Origin: an archaeon | Lineage (GTDB): Archaea > Micrarchaeota > Micrarchaeia > CAILAH01 | Reading direction: 5' to 3' | Length of the DNA stretch: 33,077 nt | Assembly: GCA_024274875.1 (NCBI GenBank) | Contig: JAJSAH010000005.1 | Coordinates: 1-33,077, forward strand | Part shown: piece by piece, positions 1 through 8,438 of the stretch | How the letters are laid out: the number at the start of each line of letters is the position of its first letter | Position numbering within the stretch: position 1 is the stretch's first letter | The notes under the pieces: generated by a model | Told to the model about the DNA's origin: nothing | The model's input: only the letters and a program-made list of their open reading frames with translations | Database searches by the model: none | Program-made: the position numbers and the translations under genes

Positions 1-249
1 AACCGCGCAACCTAGGCCAGCAGTTATTGGTATTGCTTGCTGATTAGTTATCTTTATGTTGAGTTCTCCATCTCCGTTCAACCCAGCGACTTCACACTTA
101 AACCCAATAGGTAGGTTGCATGAATCCTGCATGCGCGCTTGTGGGTTGAGCACCTGCAATGCTACTAGAGCGCCCAAAACAATAACTATAACTAAAAGCG
201 CCCATCCGTAAGTCATCAAATATTCCATAGCTGCTTGAGCTCTTCTCAT
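1..249 (-). CDS. Class III signal peptide / type IV pilin-like protein (3' end truncated by window)
   Basis: Not in ORF track. Reverse translation from ATG at 249 gives MRRAQAAMEYLMTYGWALLVIVIVLGALVALQVLNPQARMQDSCNLPIGFKCEVAGLNGDGELNIKITNQQAIPITAGLGCAV with no stop to position 1. QAAMEYLMTYGWA followed by a hydrophobic stretch is a typical archaeal class III signal peptide. Confidence 0.85.
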   Translation of the reverse strand, partial: MRRAQAAMEYLMTYGWALLVIVIVLGALVALQVLNPQARMQDSCNLPIGFKCEVAGLNGDGELNIKITNQQAIPITAGLGCAV

Positions 250-312
250 AAAAACACCTGTTTTGTAATTGCGAAGCAAACTTTAAAAATAGATATGCGC
301 CACAATATGTGC

Positions 313-951
313 ATGATGTCTTCGCGCAATCGCAGGAAAATTTTTAGGAATATTGGTTTGTCTGCATCTTTATTTATATCTCAACCTGTTTTTGCTGAGC
401 CGCCTATCACATGCATATGCAAGAGACCGAGCAAGATTGAGTATATATCAGATGGCCAGTCGCGCGAGGTTAGCATAAGTGAGTTCACCAGTAGGTTTGG
501 AAAGGTCATCGCAATGTATTGCGGGGTGAAGCACACATTCTTAGTGCTTGAGAATGCAATGGTGAGGACAGGCGGAGGCGCTAAAGTGTTTGAGACCGGG
601 AGCACAGATGTTTGCATCAAGAAAGAAGGGAAAAGGATATGTAAGATTGCGGATGTTGAGATGTTGTCGGGAAAAGCAGTGTATGCTGAAGTAGAATGGG
701 GTAAGGTTGCGGTTGTGGTTTTTAATGATAAATCGATGACTATTTTCAAGAGGTTGGATTCAGAAAACAACTTTATTTCAGTTAATACTGAGCCATTCGA
801 AAAGATTGATTTGCGCAATATCAGCATTAAGATAAGAGGAGATCCTGCTATAACTACCATTGAAGTATTCTCTCGCTATAAGCAGATAATTGAGCTAGAG
901 ATAACAGGAACAACCTATGGCAATATAAAAATTAATGAAAAGAAAATTTGA
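313..951 (+). CDS. Secreted protein of unknown function (signal peptide, Cys-containing)
   Basis: ORF 235..951. An internal start at about 313/316 gives a signal-peptide-like N-terminus (MMSSRNRRKIFRNIGLSASLFISQPVFAEPP) and reduces overlap with the divergent pilin-like gene. Confidence 0.55.
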   Translation: MMSSRNRRKIFRNIGLSASLFISQPVFAEPPITCICKRPSKIEYISDGQSREVSISEFTSRFGKVIAMYCGVKHTFLVLENAMVRTGGGAKVFETGSTDVCIKKEGKRICKIADVEMLSGKAVYAEVEWGKVAVVVFNDKSMTIFKRLDSENNFISVNTEPFEKIDLRNISIKIRGDPAITTIEVFSRYKQIIELEITGTTYGNIKINEKKI

Positions 952-952
952 A

Positions 953-1870
953 TCATCTATTTCTTATTCCTGCTAGTGATAGCAGAGAAATTCCTATCAA
1001 TAAAATTGCGGTCAGCGGGCACGCGCTTTGAGCAGGTTGCAGATTTGGCTCGCTTTCAACCGGATGCGCAGGCTCCTGTTGCTCCCCAGTTTCCTGTTCA
1101 CCGCTTTCACTCTCTTGCTCACTAGTGCTGCCAGCATCCTCTCCGGTTTCGCATGCAGTATTCTTTATTTTATCTTTAAGCTGCTCTGCTTCATCTTTTG
1201 CATTTGTAATGGACTGCACCATGTTTGAGAAATCGCATCTTGATAGGTTGCGCTTGAGCGCATTCAACTGCGCTTCAACATCTCCCAACATAGTTTTGTC
1301 GCAGCATAGGCAATTAGCAAGCTCAGCTTTCGCGGCATTCAACACTGCTTCAGCATCTTGAATCTTGTCTAACATCTCTGCTTCGTAGTTTGAAGGAGTG
1401 TGCTCTATATCCATAGGTATTGAGTATGTATATTCGGAATCATCATACCTGCACACAGCTCTCAACTTAATCCACTCATCAAGCGAAGCTTTGCCTTCTC
1501 CTTTCCCGCCGAACCATATGTTAATCCTTGCATCGCAGCTTTCATCAGACCCTATAATGCATAACTTTTCTTCATCTGTATATTCTTCAGTTGAGAAGTC
1601 ATAGTATGAGTAATATACATCCATCTGGCCAGAGCAATAATCCCGCGGGTATTTTAACTTAAGCACAACTATGCTGTACTGCTTATCTGATGGATTATCG
1701 CAGTTAGAAATAGATAGTCCGCTTGATGTGAAGGCCCCTCTTGTAGTTTTAAAAGAGTTAGCGGTTGCGCTGAACGTCCTAGCAGCGCTCGCAAGCATAA
1801 TGCCTGCAAGCAGAAACACAAACACATACTTCAAGGTCCTATTCAACATATGCATCTCCTCATATATCAA
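953..1870 (-). CDS. Secreted/surface Cys-containing coiled-coil protein with C-terminal TM anchor
   Basis: N-terminal hydrophobic signal (LNRTLKYVFVFLLAGIMLASAARTFSA), acidic E/Q/G/S linker, and C-terminal hydrophobic segment plus basic tail (CPLTAILLIGISLLSLAGIRNR). Confidence 0.65.
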   Translation of the reverse strand: MIYEEMHMLNRTLKYVFVFLLAGIMLASAARTFSATANSFKTTRGAFTSSGLSISNCDNPSDKQYSIVVLKLKYPRDYCSGQMDVYYSYYDFSTEEYTDEEKLCIIGSDESCDARINIWFGGKGEGKASLDEWIKLRAVCRYDDSEYTYSIPMDIEHTPSNYEAEMLDKIQDAEAVLNAAKAELANCLCCDKTMLGDVEAQLNALKRNLSRCDFSNMVQSITNAKDEAEQLKDKIKNTACETGEDAGSTSEQESESGEQETGEQQEPAHPVESEPNLQPAQSACPLTAILLIGISLLSLAGIRNR

Positions 1871-1876
1871 TTAACA

Positions 1877-3109
1877 TTAAAAGCCATACTTGGATTTTGA
1901 GCCAAGCAGATACTCAATCTCCAGCAACCTGTTGTATTTTGATAACCGTTCGCTTCTGCATGGCGCGCCTGTTTTAATCATCCCGCAATTAAGCGCAACT
2001 GAAAGATCGGCTATGAACGGGTCGCAGGTCTCACCGGATCTGTGGCTAACAATAACACCGCATCCATTATTCATCGCTAAGCTGGCTGCATCGAGCGCCT
2101 CGCTAAGCGTTCCAATTTGATTCACTTTAAGCAGCAGAGTGTCTATCGCGTTCATATCAAGCGCATTTTGAATGCGTTCAGTATTTGTTACAGTCAAGTC
2201 ATCGCCCACCACTCTGCATTTCGTGGCCTCGTTGAGCATTTTGAAAGAATCAAAATCATCCTCGTTGAATGGATCCTCAATGCTGAATATTTTGTAATTA
2301 TCTATGATGCTTAGGTACTGCTCGCAGAGTTTTGCAGAACCAATCTTTTTGCCGTCTATTGAATATTTGCCGTTAGAGAAAAACTCGCTTGCTGCGCAAT
2401 CTAGCGAAATAGATACCTTCTTTTCGCGCGCGCACTTATCTATTGCAGATTGCACAAGGTCTAATGCATCGCTTGTTTTTGTTAAAGGCGGGGCGAACCC
2501 TCCTTCATCTCCAACATTGCATGCGCCTTTACCGAACTTATTCTTTATGATTTGCTTGAGTTCGTGGTAAATCTCAACTCCCATTCGCATTGCATCCTCA
2601 AAGGATTTTGCGCCGTGAGGAACAATCATGAATTCTTGAATAGATAAGTCATTGCCTGCGTGTTTGCCTCCGTTTATTATGTTCATCAGAGGAATTGGAA
2701 GCCTGCGCGAAGATGCGTTTAAATATTCAAACAATTCTTTTCCTTCTCCATTGGCCGCCGCGCGCGCAACTGCCATTGACACTGCTACTATTGCATTCGC
2801 GCCAAACTTTGATTTGTTTCTCGTGCCATCAGCCATTATCATTGCGTTATCTATTTTGCGCTGTTCGCGCGCATCCATTCCCCGAATGTAATTTTCTATC
2901 GCGCGCACATTAGCAACTGCTTTATTCACACCTTTTCCGGAATACGCTTTGCCGCCGTCCCTCAATTCAACAGCTTCATGCTTGCCTGTTGAAGCGCCGC
3001 TCGGCGCAGCAGCTCTACCGGAATAATTATTTGTATAAACAGTCGCCTCAACTGTGGGATTGCCTCTTGAATCAAAAATCACTCTGCCCTTAACATCCTT
3101 GATTAGCAC
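1877..3109 (-). CDS. eno: Enolase (phosphopyruvate hydratase)
   Basis: FDSRGNPTVEATV, ASTGKHEAVELRDG, SIEDPFNEDD, HRSGETCDPFIADLSVAL motifs; GTG start. Confidence 0.97.
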   Translation of the reverse strand: MLIKDVKGRVIFDSRGNPTVEATVYTNNYSGRAAAPSGASTGKHEAVELRDGGKAYSGKGVNKAVANVRAIENYIRGMDAREQRKIDNAMIMADGTRNKSKFGANAIVAVSMAVARAAANGEGKELFEYLNASSRRLPIPLMNIINGGKHAGNDLSIQEFMIVPHGAKSFEDAMRMGVEIYHELKQIIKNKFGKGACNVGDEGGFAPPLTKTSDALDLVQSAIDKCAREKKVSISLDCAASEFFSNGKYSIDGKKIGSAKLCEQYLSIIDNYKIFSIEDPFNEDDFDSFKMLNEATKCRVVGDDLTVTNTERIQNALDMNAIDTLLLKVNQIGTLSEALDAASLAMNNGCGVIVSHRSGETCDPFIADLSVALNCGMIKTGAPCRSERLSKYNRLLEIEYLLGSKSKYGF

Positions 3110-3161
3110 AGCTATTTATATGCATCACAACTTTTTTAATGTTTAATAAGCGAATTCATCT

Positions 3162-3368
3162 ATGCAAGTGTTTGTTGATGGCGAAGAAATGCGCGCTGAA
3201 GCAATCTGCAGCTTAAAAAGTAAAACGAAAGTGCAGCATTTTTTAGAATGCATAGGGATGAACAGAGAATCTGTGATTGTGAAAGCGAATGGGAGGATAT
3301 TGACAGAGAATGATTGCATCAATCCAGGGGATCGGATTGATTTGATAAGGGTATCGAGCGGTGGTTAA
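3162..3368 (+). CDS. Ubiquitin-fold sulfur carrier, ThiS/MoaD/TtuB-like (SAMP-like)
   Basis: 66 aa, beta-grasp-like, ends exactly in ...RVSSGG-stop; immediately upstream of a TtuA/Ncs6-like gene. Confidence 0.85.
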   Translation: MQVFVDGEEMRAEAICSLKSKTKVQHFLECIGMNRESVIVKANGRILTENDCINPGDRIDLIRVSSGG

Positions 3369-4289
3369 TTGAAGTGCTCTCGCTGTTCATCTGATGCTGT
3401 CATATATCTAACTTATTCGAATCAATACATGTGCGCATCGCATTTGAGCGCATATGTTGAAAAGCGCATAGGAAATAATATGCGGAATTATAAAATGATC
3501 AAAGGGAGAAGACGCATAGGTATAGCGGTTTCTGGAGGAAAAGACAGCCAAGTTATGATGCATGCAATGCGCAAACTGATTGGAAAAGATAGGAGGCGAG
3601 AGCTCATTGCAATAACAGTTGATGAGGGAATACGCGGGTACAGGGATAAGAGCATAGAATGCGTGGTGAAGTATGCTGAATTGCTTGGCATTGAGCATCA
3701 CATATTCTCATTTAACGATTTTGCTGTGCAAATGGATGCGTTGATGAATAAGGGGCGAACAGACCCTTGCTCGTATTGCGGCGTATTTCGCAGATGGATT
3801 TTAAATAAGGCATCGCGCGAACTATCGCTTGACGCGCTTGCGATAGGGCATAATTTAGATGATGTTGTTCAAACGCTCCAGTTAAACATAATGCGAAATG
3901 AGCCGTTGCGCATAGCGCGTTTCACACCAAACGGCGGCGTGTTTAATGACCGCATGTTTGTGCCTCGCATAAGACCCATGTTCAACATTCCTGAGAAAGA
4001 AATAATCGTGTATGCTCTTATAAAATCCATACCTTTTCATAACGGAGAGTGCCCATACGCAGGGCATGCTCTGCGCAACCCCGTGAGAGAATTCATTAAT
4101 GATATGGAGTCAAAATATCCTGGAATAAAGTTTAGAATGCTAAACTCATACCTGTCTCTTCTCAATCATCTTAATTTTCCTGCGCTGCGCGATAATTCAA
4201 TTTTGCGATGTTCATCATGCGGTGAGCCATCATCTTCAAAAATCTGCAAGCGTTGTTCTTTTCTTAATTCCGCAATCTCTCATTCATAA
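3369..4289 (+). CDS. TtuA/Ncs6-family tRNA 2-thiolation adenylase
   Basis: PP-loop SGGKDS, N- and C-terminal zinc-ribbon cysteines (CSRCSS..., CSSCGEPSSSKICKRC), PCSYCGVFRR and GHNLDDVVQT motifs; TTG start abutting the upstream stop. Confidence 0.88.
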   Translation: MKCSRCSSDAVIYLTYSNQYMCASHLSAYVEKRIGNNMRNYKMIKGRRRIGIAVSGGKDSQVMMHAMRKLIGKDRRRELIAITVDEGIRGYRDKSIECVVKYAELLGIEHHIFSFNDFAVQMDALMNKGRTDPCSYCGVFRRWILNKASRELSLDALAIGHNLDDVVQTLQLNIMRNEPLRIARFTPNGGVFNDRMFVPRIRPMFNIPEKEIIVYALIKSIPFHNGECPYAGHALRNPVREFINDMESKYPGIKFRMLNSYLSLLNHLNFPALRDNSILRCSSCGEPSSSKICKRCSFLNSAISHS

Positions 4290-5651
4290 TAATAGATCCC
4301 TTTCTCCATTCCGCACTCTTTCAAGTTTTTTTAGAAAAGCGCGTTTAACTTTCAAATCAAGAGTATCAACAAGCTCTTTGATGTATTCTTCTCCCATTTC
4401 TCTAACCGCATCGCCTGCGTAATCGCTTAAATATTCTTGAAAAGTAAGCAATGCATTAGGAAGGCAGAATTCATGTATGTCTCCTGGTTTTGCCAAGCTC
4501 ATGAACGTTTCACCAGTTCTCCCAACTCTGTAGCATGCAGTGCAGAAGCTTGGGATCATCCCGAGAAGCATCATAGATTTTATCGTATCATCAAGGGAAC
4601 ATCGGTCAGATATGCTGAATTGCTCGAGAATATGCCTATTGCTGTATCCGCCCGGTGATGTGCGCGATGCAGCTGAGGTCTGAGACACGCCTATTCCAAA
4701 AGCTCTCAATCTCGTTTCATGGCTTTCTCGCGTGGACATGATTATGCCGGTATACGGCAAAGCTAACCTGATTATTGCAATTATTTTTAGGAGCTCGCGT
4801 TCAGAAATGCTGTAAGGCGCGCGCCTCCATTTAACGCTCTCAGCAGGTTTCCAGCGCGGCACAGAGATCGTGTGCGGCCCTACATTGAAATTGCGTTCTA
4901 ACTCATTTGCATGCATTAAAAGCGCAAGAACCTCATACCTGTAATCATACAACCCATAAAGCACTCCTAATCCTACATCATCTATGCCTGCGCTAAACGC
5001 TTCGTGGTGCGCAAACAACTGTCTTCTGTAGTTTGATTTTGGACCTGAGTGCAATATATTATATGTTGGTTCATGATATGTCTCTTGGAATAATTGATAT
5101 GTGCCTATGCCGGCTTGATTGAGCAATGCATAATCATTTTTATCTGTCGCGGCAATATTTACGTTAACTCTGCGGACTTCCCCCTTTTCTGTCTTAGTGC
5201 AATATATTGCGTTAATCACATCAATAACGTAGCCTATTGGGTTTTCTATTGGGTGTTCGCCAAACTCAATGAGCACGCGTTTGTGCCCCATCTCAATAAT
5301 TTTTTTTGTTTCTTCCTTTACTTCATCAATAGTCAGTTTTTTGCGTTTTACTTTGTTTTTCGACCTAAATCCGCAGTAAGTGCAGTTATTTATGCAATGA
5401 TTGGATGCATACAATGGAGCGAACAACACAAGCCTATTACCATAAATCTCATTTTTCACCTGCCTTGCTGAATCGAATAATTCATTCATCAACCCTCTAT
5501 CACTTATGTTAAGCAACACTCCTACCTCTTCAAGTTCGAGGCCGCTTTTTTCCATCGCTCTCTCAAACACCTTCTTTGCATCTGTTTTAGTAGCTCTTTT
5601 AGTCCTGCGCAATATCCTGCGAATTTTTTTATCATCGATGAAATATGGCAT
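4284..5651 (-). CDS. hydG: [FeFe]-hydrogenase maturase HydG (radical SAM tyrosine lyase)
   Basis: CINNCTYCGFR (CX3CX2C), IGTYQLFQETYHEPTY, GIDDVGLGVLYGLYDYRYEVLALLMHA, and a C-terminal CTACYRVGRTGETFMSLAKPGDIHEFC matching the CX2CX22C auxiliary-cluster motif that separates HydG from ThiH. Confidence 0.93.
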   Translation of the reverse strand: MPYFIDDKKIRRILRRTKRATKTDAKKVFERAMEKSGLELEEVGVLLNISDRGLMNELFDSARQVKNEIYGNRLVLFAPLYASNHCINNCTYCGFRSKNKVKRKKLTIDEVKEETKKIIEMGHKRVLIEFGEHPIENPIGYVIDVINAIYCTKTEKGEVRRVNVNIAATDKNDYALLNQAGIGTYQLFQETYHEPTYNILHSGPKSNYRRQLFAHHEAFSAGIDDVGLGVLYGLYDYRYEVLALLMHANELERNFNVGPHTISVPRWKPAESVKWRRAPYSISERELLKIIAIIRLALPYTGIIMSTRESHETRLRAFGIGVSQTSAASRTSPGGYSNRHILEQFSISDRCSLDDTIKSMMLLGMIPSFCTACYRVGRTGETFMSLAKPGDIHEFCLPNALLTFQEYLSDYAGDAVREMGEEYIKELVDTLDLKVKRAFLKKLERVRNGERDLLL

Positions 5652-5659
5652 AAAGACAC

Positions 5660-6904
5660 CTATATTGATATGTCCGTTGGCGCTCGGCCGATGGACTTGA
5701 TCACTTCTATTTTAGAATTGATTGACTTAATAAGGTTTACATCGCGCGGGTATATGTCATAGTTGCCAGCAAACTCGTCCGGAGTTGCATTGATCATGAA
5801 TGAGTTTGCGCCGCACATCATCCCTTTCCTTAACCCATCTTTGTCGATCGTTTCCAGAGCAGTTGTAACTAATATGTTTGCGTCAGGATGCGCAATTCTG
5901 GCGGTTGCGATGGTTCTGTACCATAAATCTGCATTCTGCTGTTTTGAGTTGCGCAGCGGAGTTTCAGCGTGCGGTATGAATGGGCCGATTGAGTACATAT
6001 CAGCATCAAGGTTTCGCGTCATAATAATATCATTTGCAATATCCTCAATCGTTTGGCCGGGAAGCCCGACCATAAATCCTGTTGCGCATATATAACCAAG
6101 TTTTTTTGCATATTTAATCATATGCAGGCGTTCTTTGAGGCTTCCTTTCGAGCCGGCAGGGTGCATTGAGTTGTACAAGTCCTCATTAGAAGTTTCGAAC
6201 CTTAACAGCACGCCCCTTGCTCCGGCATCATAAGCTTTTTTATAGAATGATTCAGTGCGCGTGCCGCAGCTTATGAAAATCAACGCGTTGAATCTTTTGG
6301 CTATTTCCTCAACAATCTCGCTGAACATTTCATCTGTGTAATGCTCGTCTTCGCCGGATTGGAGGACGATGGCCTTAAACCCAAGTTTTTTAATGGCATA
6401 CTCTACATTCCTGAACAGTTGGGTTTTTGACATTCTGCACCGCACCAATTTACGATTGCTTTTCCTGATTCCGCAATATTTGCAGTCGTTTATGCAATAG
6501 TTTGAGAATTCTATTATTCCGTGAACGCAGCATGAGTTTTGCTTGCGCGCGCTTCTGAGAGCATTAGCCATTGCAAATATTCTATCATCATTAGATTTGA
6601 GCATTTGAATAAGGTCTTCCTTGTTCAGCGAACGGTCCAATAATTCCTCAAGCGCAGCAGGGGGTTTGGACAACTCGGAATCTATCCGTTTCAATTCCAT
6701 AAACTTATTTTTCCATGAGCTTAGCAATCGCTCGGCTTCAATCCTGTCGATTTGCTCAACAATTAAACCACCCTGCGCATACACATAATCTCCTTCACTT
6801 AACTCAAAGAATTCATTCACTGCATTTCGCGTTTCACTAAAATACTCCAAAATTACATTTCTCCCGCGGATGCCGACAACCTTGCCGGGAATGGCATAGC
6901 ACAT
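5660..6904 (-). CDS. hydE: HypC/HupF-like domain fused to HydE-like radical SAM protein
   Basis: N-terminus MCYAIPGKVVGIRGRNVILEYF...EGDYVYAQGGLIVEQIDRIEAERLL is HypC-like. It is followed by IIEFSNYCINDCKYCGIRKSN, IVLQSGEDEHYTDEM, TGFMVGLPGQTIEDIANDI, YSIGPFIPHAETPL, MCGANSFMINATP, all of the HydE type. 8 nt upstream of hydG. Confidence 0.9.
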   Translation of the reverse strand: MCYAIPGKVVGIRGRNVILEYFSETRNAVNEFFELSEGDYVYAQGGLIVEQIDRIEAERLLSSWKNKFMELKRIDSELSKPPAALEELLDRSLNKEDLIQMLKSNDDRIFAMANALRSARKQNSCCVHGIIEFSNYCINDCKYCGIRKSNRKLVRCRMSKTQLFRNVEYAIKKLGFKAIVLQSGEDEHYTDEMFSEIVEEIAKRFNALIFISCGTRTESFYKKAYDAGARGVLLRFETSNEDLYNSMHPAGSKGSLKERLHMIKYAKKLGYICATGFMVGLPGQTIEDIANDIIMTRNLDADMYSIGPFIPHAETPLRNSKQQNADLWYRTIATARIAHPDANILVTTALETIDKDGLRKGMMCGANSFMINATPDEFAGNYDIYPRDVNLIKSINSKIEVIKSIGRAPTDISI

Positions 6905-6932
6905 TCAAATCGCTGAATAATGGATAAAATAT

Positions 6933-6943
6933 CTTTTTATATG
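6933..6943 (+). promoter_or_regulatory. Putative TATA box for the psmA/exosome operon
   Basis: ctttttatatg in the divergent hydE/psmA intergenic region, about 52 nt upstream of the psmA ATG; ggtgat RBS-like sequence just upstream of the start. Confidence 0.5.
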
Positions 6944-6994
6944 TTTGTATTGTTAATAACTTAGTTTTTGTTTAATGCTAAAAGGTGATTATGA

Positions 6995-7726
6995 ATGTAT
7001 CCAGTTTCTCCACAGGCATATGATCGTGCCATAACCGTGTTCAGCCCTGATGGAAGACTTTTTCAGGTTGAGTATGCAAAGGAAGCAGTGAAAAGAGGGA
7101 GCACAGCAATTGGGATCACATGCAAAGATGGTGTGGTATTGGTTGCCAACAGATTCGTGCAGAACAACTTAATTTTGCTTGATTCAATAAGAAAGGTCCA
7201 TATAATTGATGACAATATCATAGCAACATCATCAGGTCTTGCTGCAGATGCGCGCAGATTGATTGAGATGGCGAGGGTTGAAGCGCAAAAGCACAGAGTA
7301 ACATACTCAAAGCCAATAAGCGTTCTGCAGCTCAGCAGAAACCTTGCGAACACTATGCAGATATACACGCAGTATGGCGGCATAAGGCCTTTTGGAGTAT
7401 CGATGCTTCTCACAGGCATCGATGGCGCTGACATATCCCTATATGATGTTGAACCAAGCGGCGCGTACACAGGATATTTTGCCACAGGCATTGGATCGCA
7501 TAAAGATGAAGTTGAGAAACTGCTTGCTGAGAAGTATTCGCAGGAAATGAGTATTGATAACGCAATTTCAATGGGCATAAAAATATTGGTGGATGTGTGC
7601 AATGAAGATGAGGTAAAACACTGCAATGAACGAACGCTTGATGTTGCGCTTGTCCATAAGAAAGATGTTAAGGCCAAGTATCTTTCCGAACAAGAGATAA
7701 AAAAGTATCTGTCAAAGGTGAAATAA
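6995..7726 (+). CDS. psmA: Proteasome subunit alpha
   Basis: YDRAITVFSPDGRLFQVEYAKEAVKRGSTAIGI, canonical archaeal alpha-subunit N-terminus. Confidence 0.97.
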   Translation: MYPVSPQAYDRAITVFSPDGRLFQVEYAKEAVKRGSTAIGITCKDGVVLVANRFVQNNLILLDSIRKVHIIDDNIIATSSGLAADARRLIEMARVEAQKHRVTYSKPISVLQLSRNLANTMQIYTQYGGIRPFGVSMLLTGIDGADISLYDVEPSGAYTGYFATGIGSHKDEVEKLLAEKYSQEMSIDNAISMGIKILVDVCNEDEVKHCNERTLDVALVHKKDVKAKYLSEQEIKKYLSKVK

Positions 7727-7730
7727 TTTT

Positions 7731-8438
7731 ATGGTATCGCTTGACAATGCAGTGATAATTAGGTTGGAAAAAAACGGAGAACGTTTTGAAATTTTTGTGG
7801 ACCCAAAACTTGCTGCAGAGTATAGGAAGGGAAAGCAAATTGAGTTGAGTGATTTGCTGGCAGCGTTTGATGTGTTTAAAGATGGCCGTAAAGGTGATGT
7901 GCAGTCTGAAGATGCGCTTAAAAAAGCATTCGGCACAACAGATTTTGATTCGATTGCAAAAGAGATATTGATTAAAGGAGAACTGCACCTTACAACTGAA
8001 CAAAGGCGCAGGGCTATGGAGGATAAGCGCAACAAGATTGTGCAATATATATCGCAGAATTATGTGGATCCGCGGACTGGAGCGCCGCACCCTCCAAAGC
8101 GCGTTGAGTTGGCTATGGAAGAGGCGCGAGTTACTATAGACCCTATGAAATCGGCTGAATCGCAAATAGATGACATAGTCAAAAAATTAAGGCCGATTAT
8201 ACCGCTGAAATATGAGGTTGTGAGGGTTGGAATCAAGGTTCCTGCGCAGCACGCGGGAAGGGCGTACGGGTTGATTAAGGAATTTGGAATAAAGAAAGAG
8301 GAATGGCTGAATGATGGTTCTTTGGTGGCTGTGGTGGAGATAGCTCCTGGGCTTCAATCAGTTTTGTATGATAAATTGAACAAACTTACGCATGGTGATG
8401 TTCAAACTAAGGTATTGAAAGAAGGAGGTATTGCATGA
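7731..8438 (+). CDS. SBDS family ribosome maturation protein
   Basis: VIIRLEKNGERFEIFVDPKLAAEYRKGK, YISQNYVDPRTGAPHPPKRVELAMEEA; conserved superoperon position. Confidence 0.96.
   Translation: MVSLDNAVIIRLEKNGERFEIFVDPKLAAEYRKGKQIELSDLLAAFDVFKDGRKGDVQSEDALKKAFGTTDFDSIAKEILIKGELHLTTEQRRRAMEDKRNKIVQYISQNYVDPRTGAPHPPKRVELAMEEARVTIDPMKSAESQIDDIVKKLRPIIPLKYEVVRVGIKVPAQHAGRAYGLIKEFGIKKEEWLNDGSLVAVVEIAPGLQSVLYDKLNKLTHGDVQTKVLKEGGIA

Noticed and set aside
381-860. 159-aa minus-strand ORF
   Set aside because: Shadow ORF antisense to the secreted protein at 313-951; no family motifs.
3113-3121. atttatatg as the enolase TATA box
   Set aside because: Only about 5-10 nt from the enolase GTG start, too close for a normal -27 TATA position; could not be assigned.
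7063-7677. 204-aa minus-strand ORF antisense to psmA
   Set aside because: Antisense to a clear psmA gene; composition is typical of a shadow frame.
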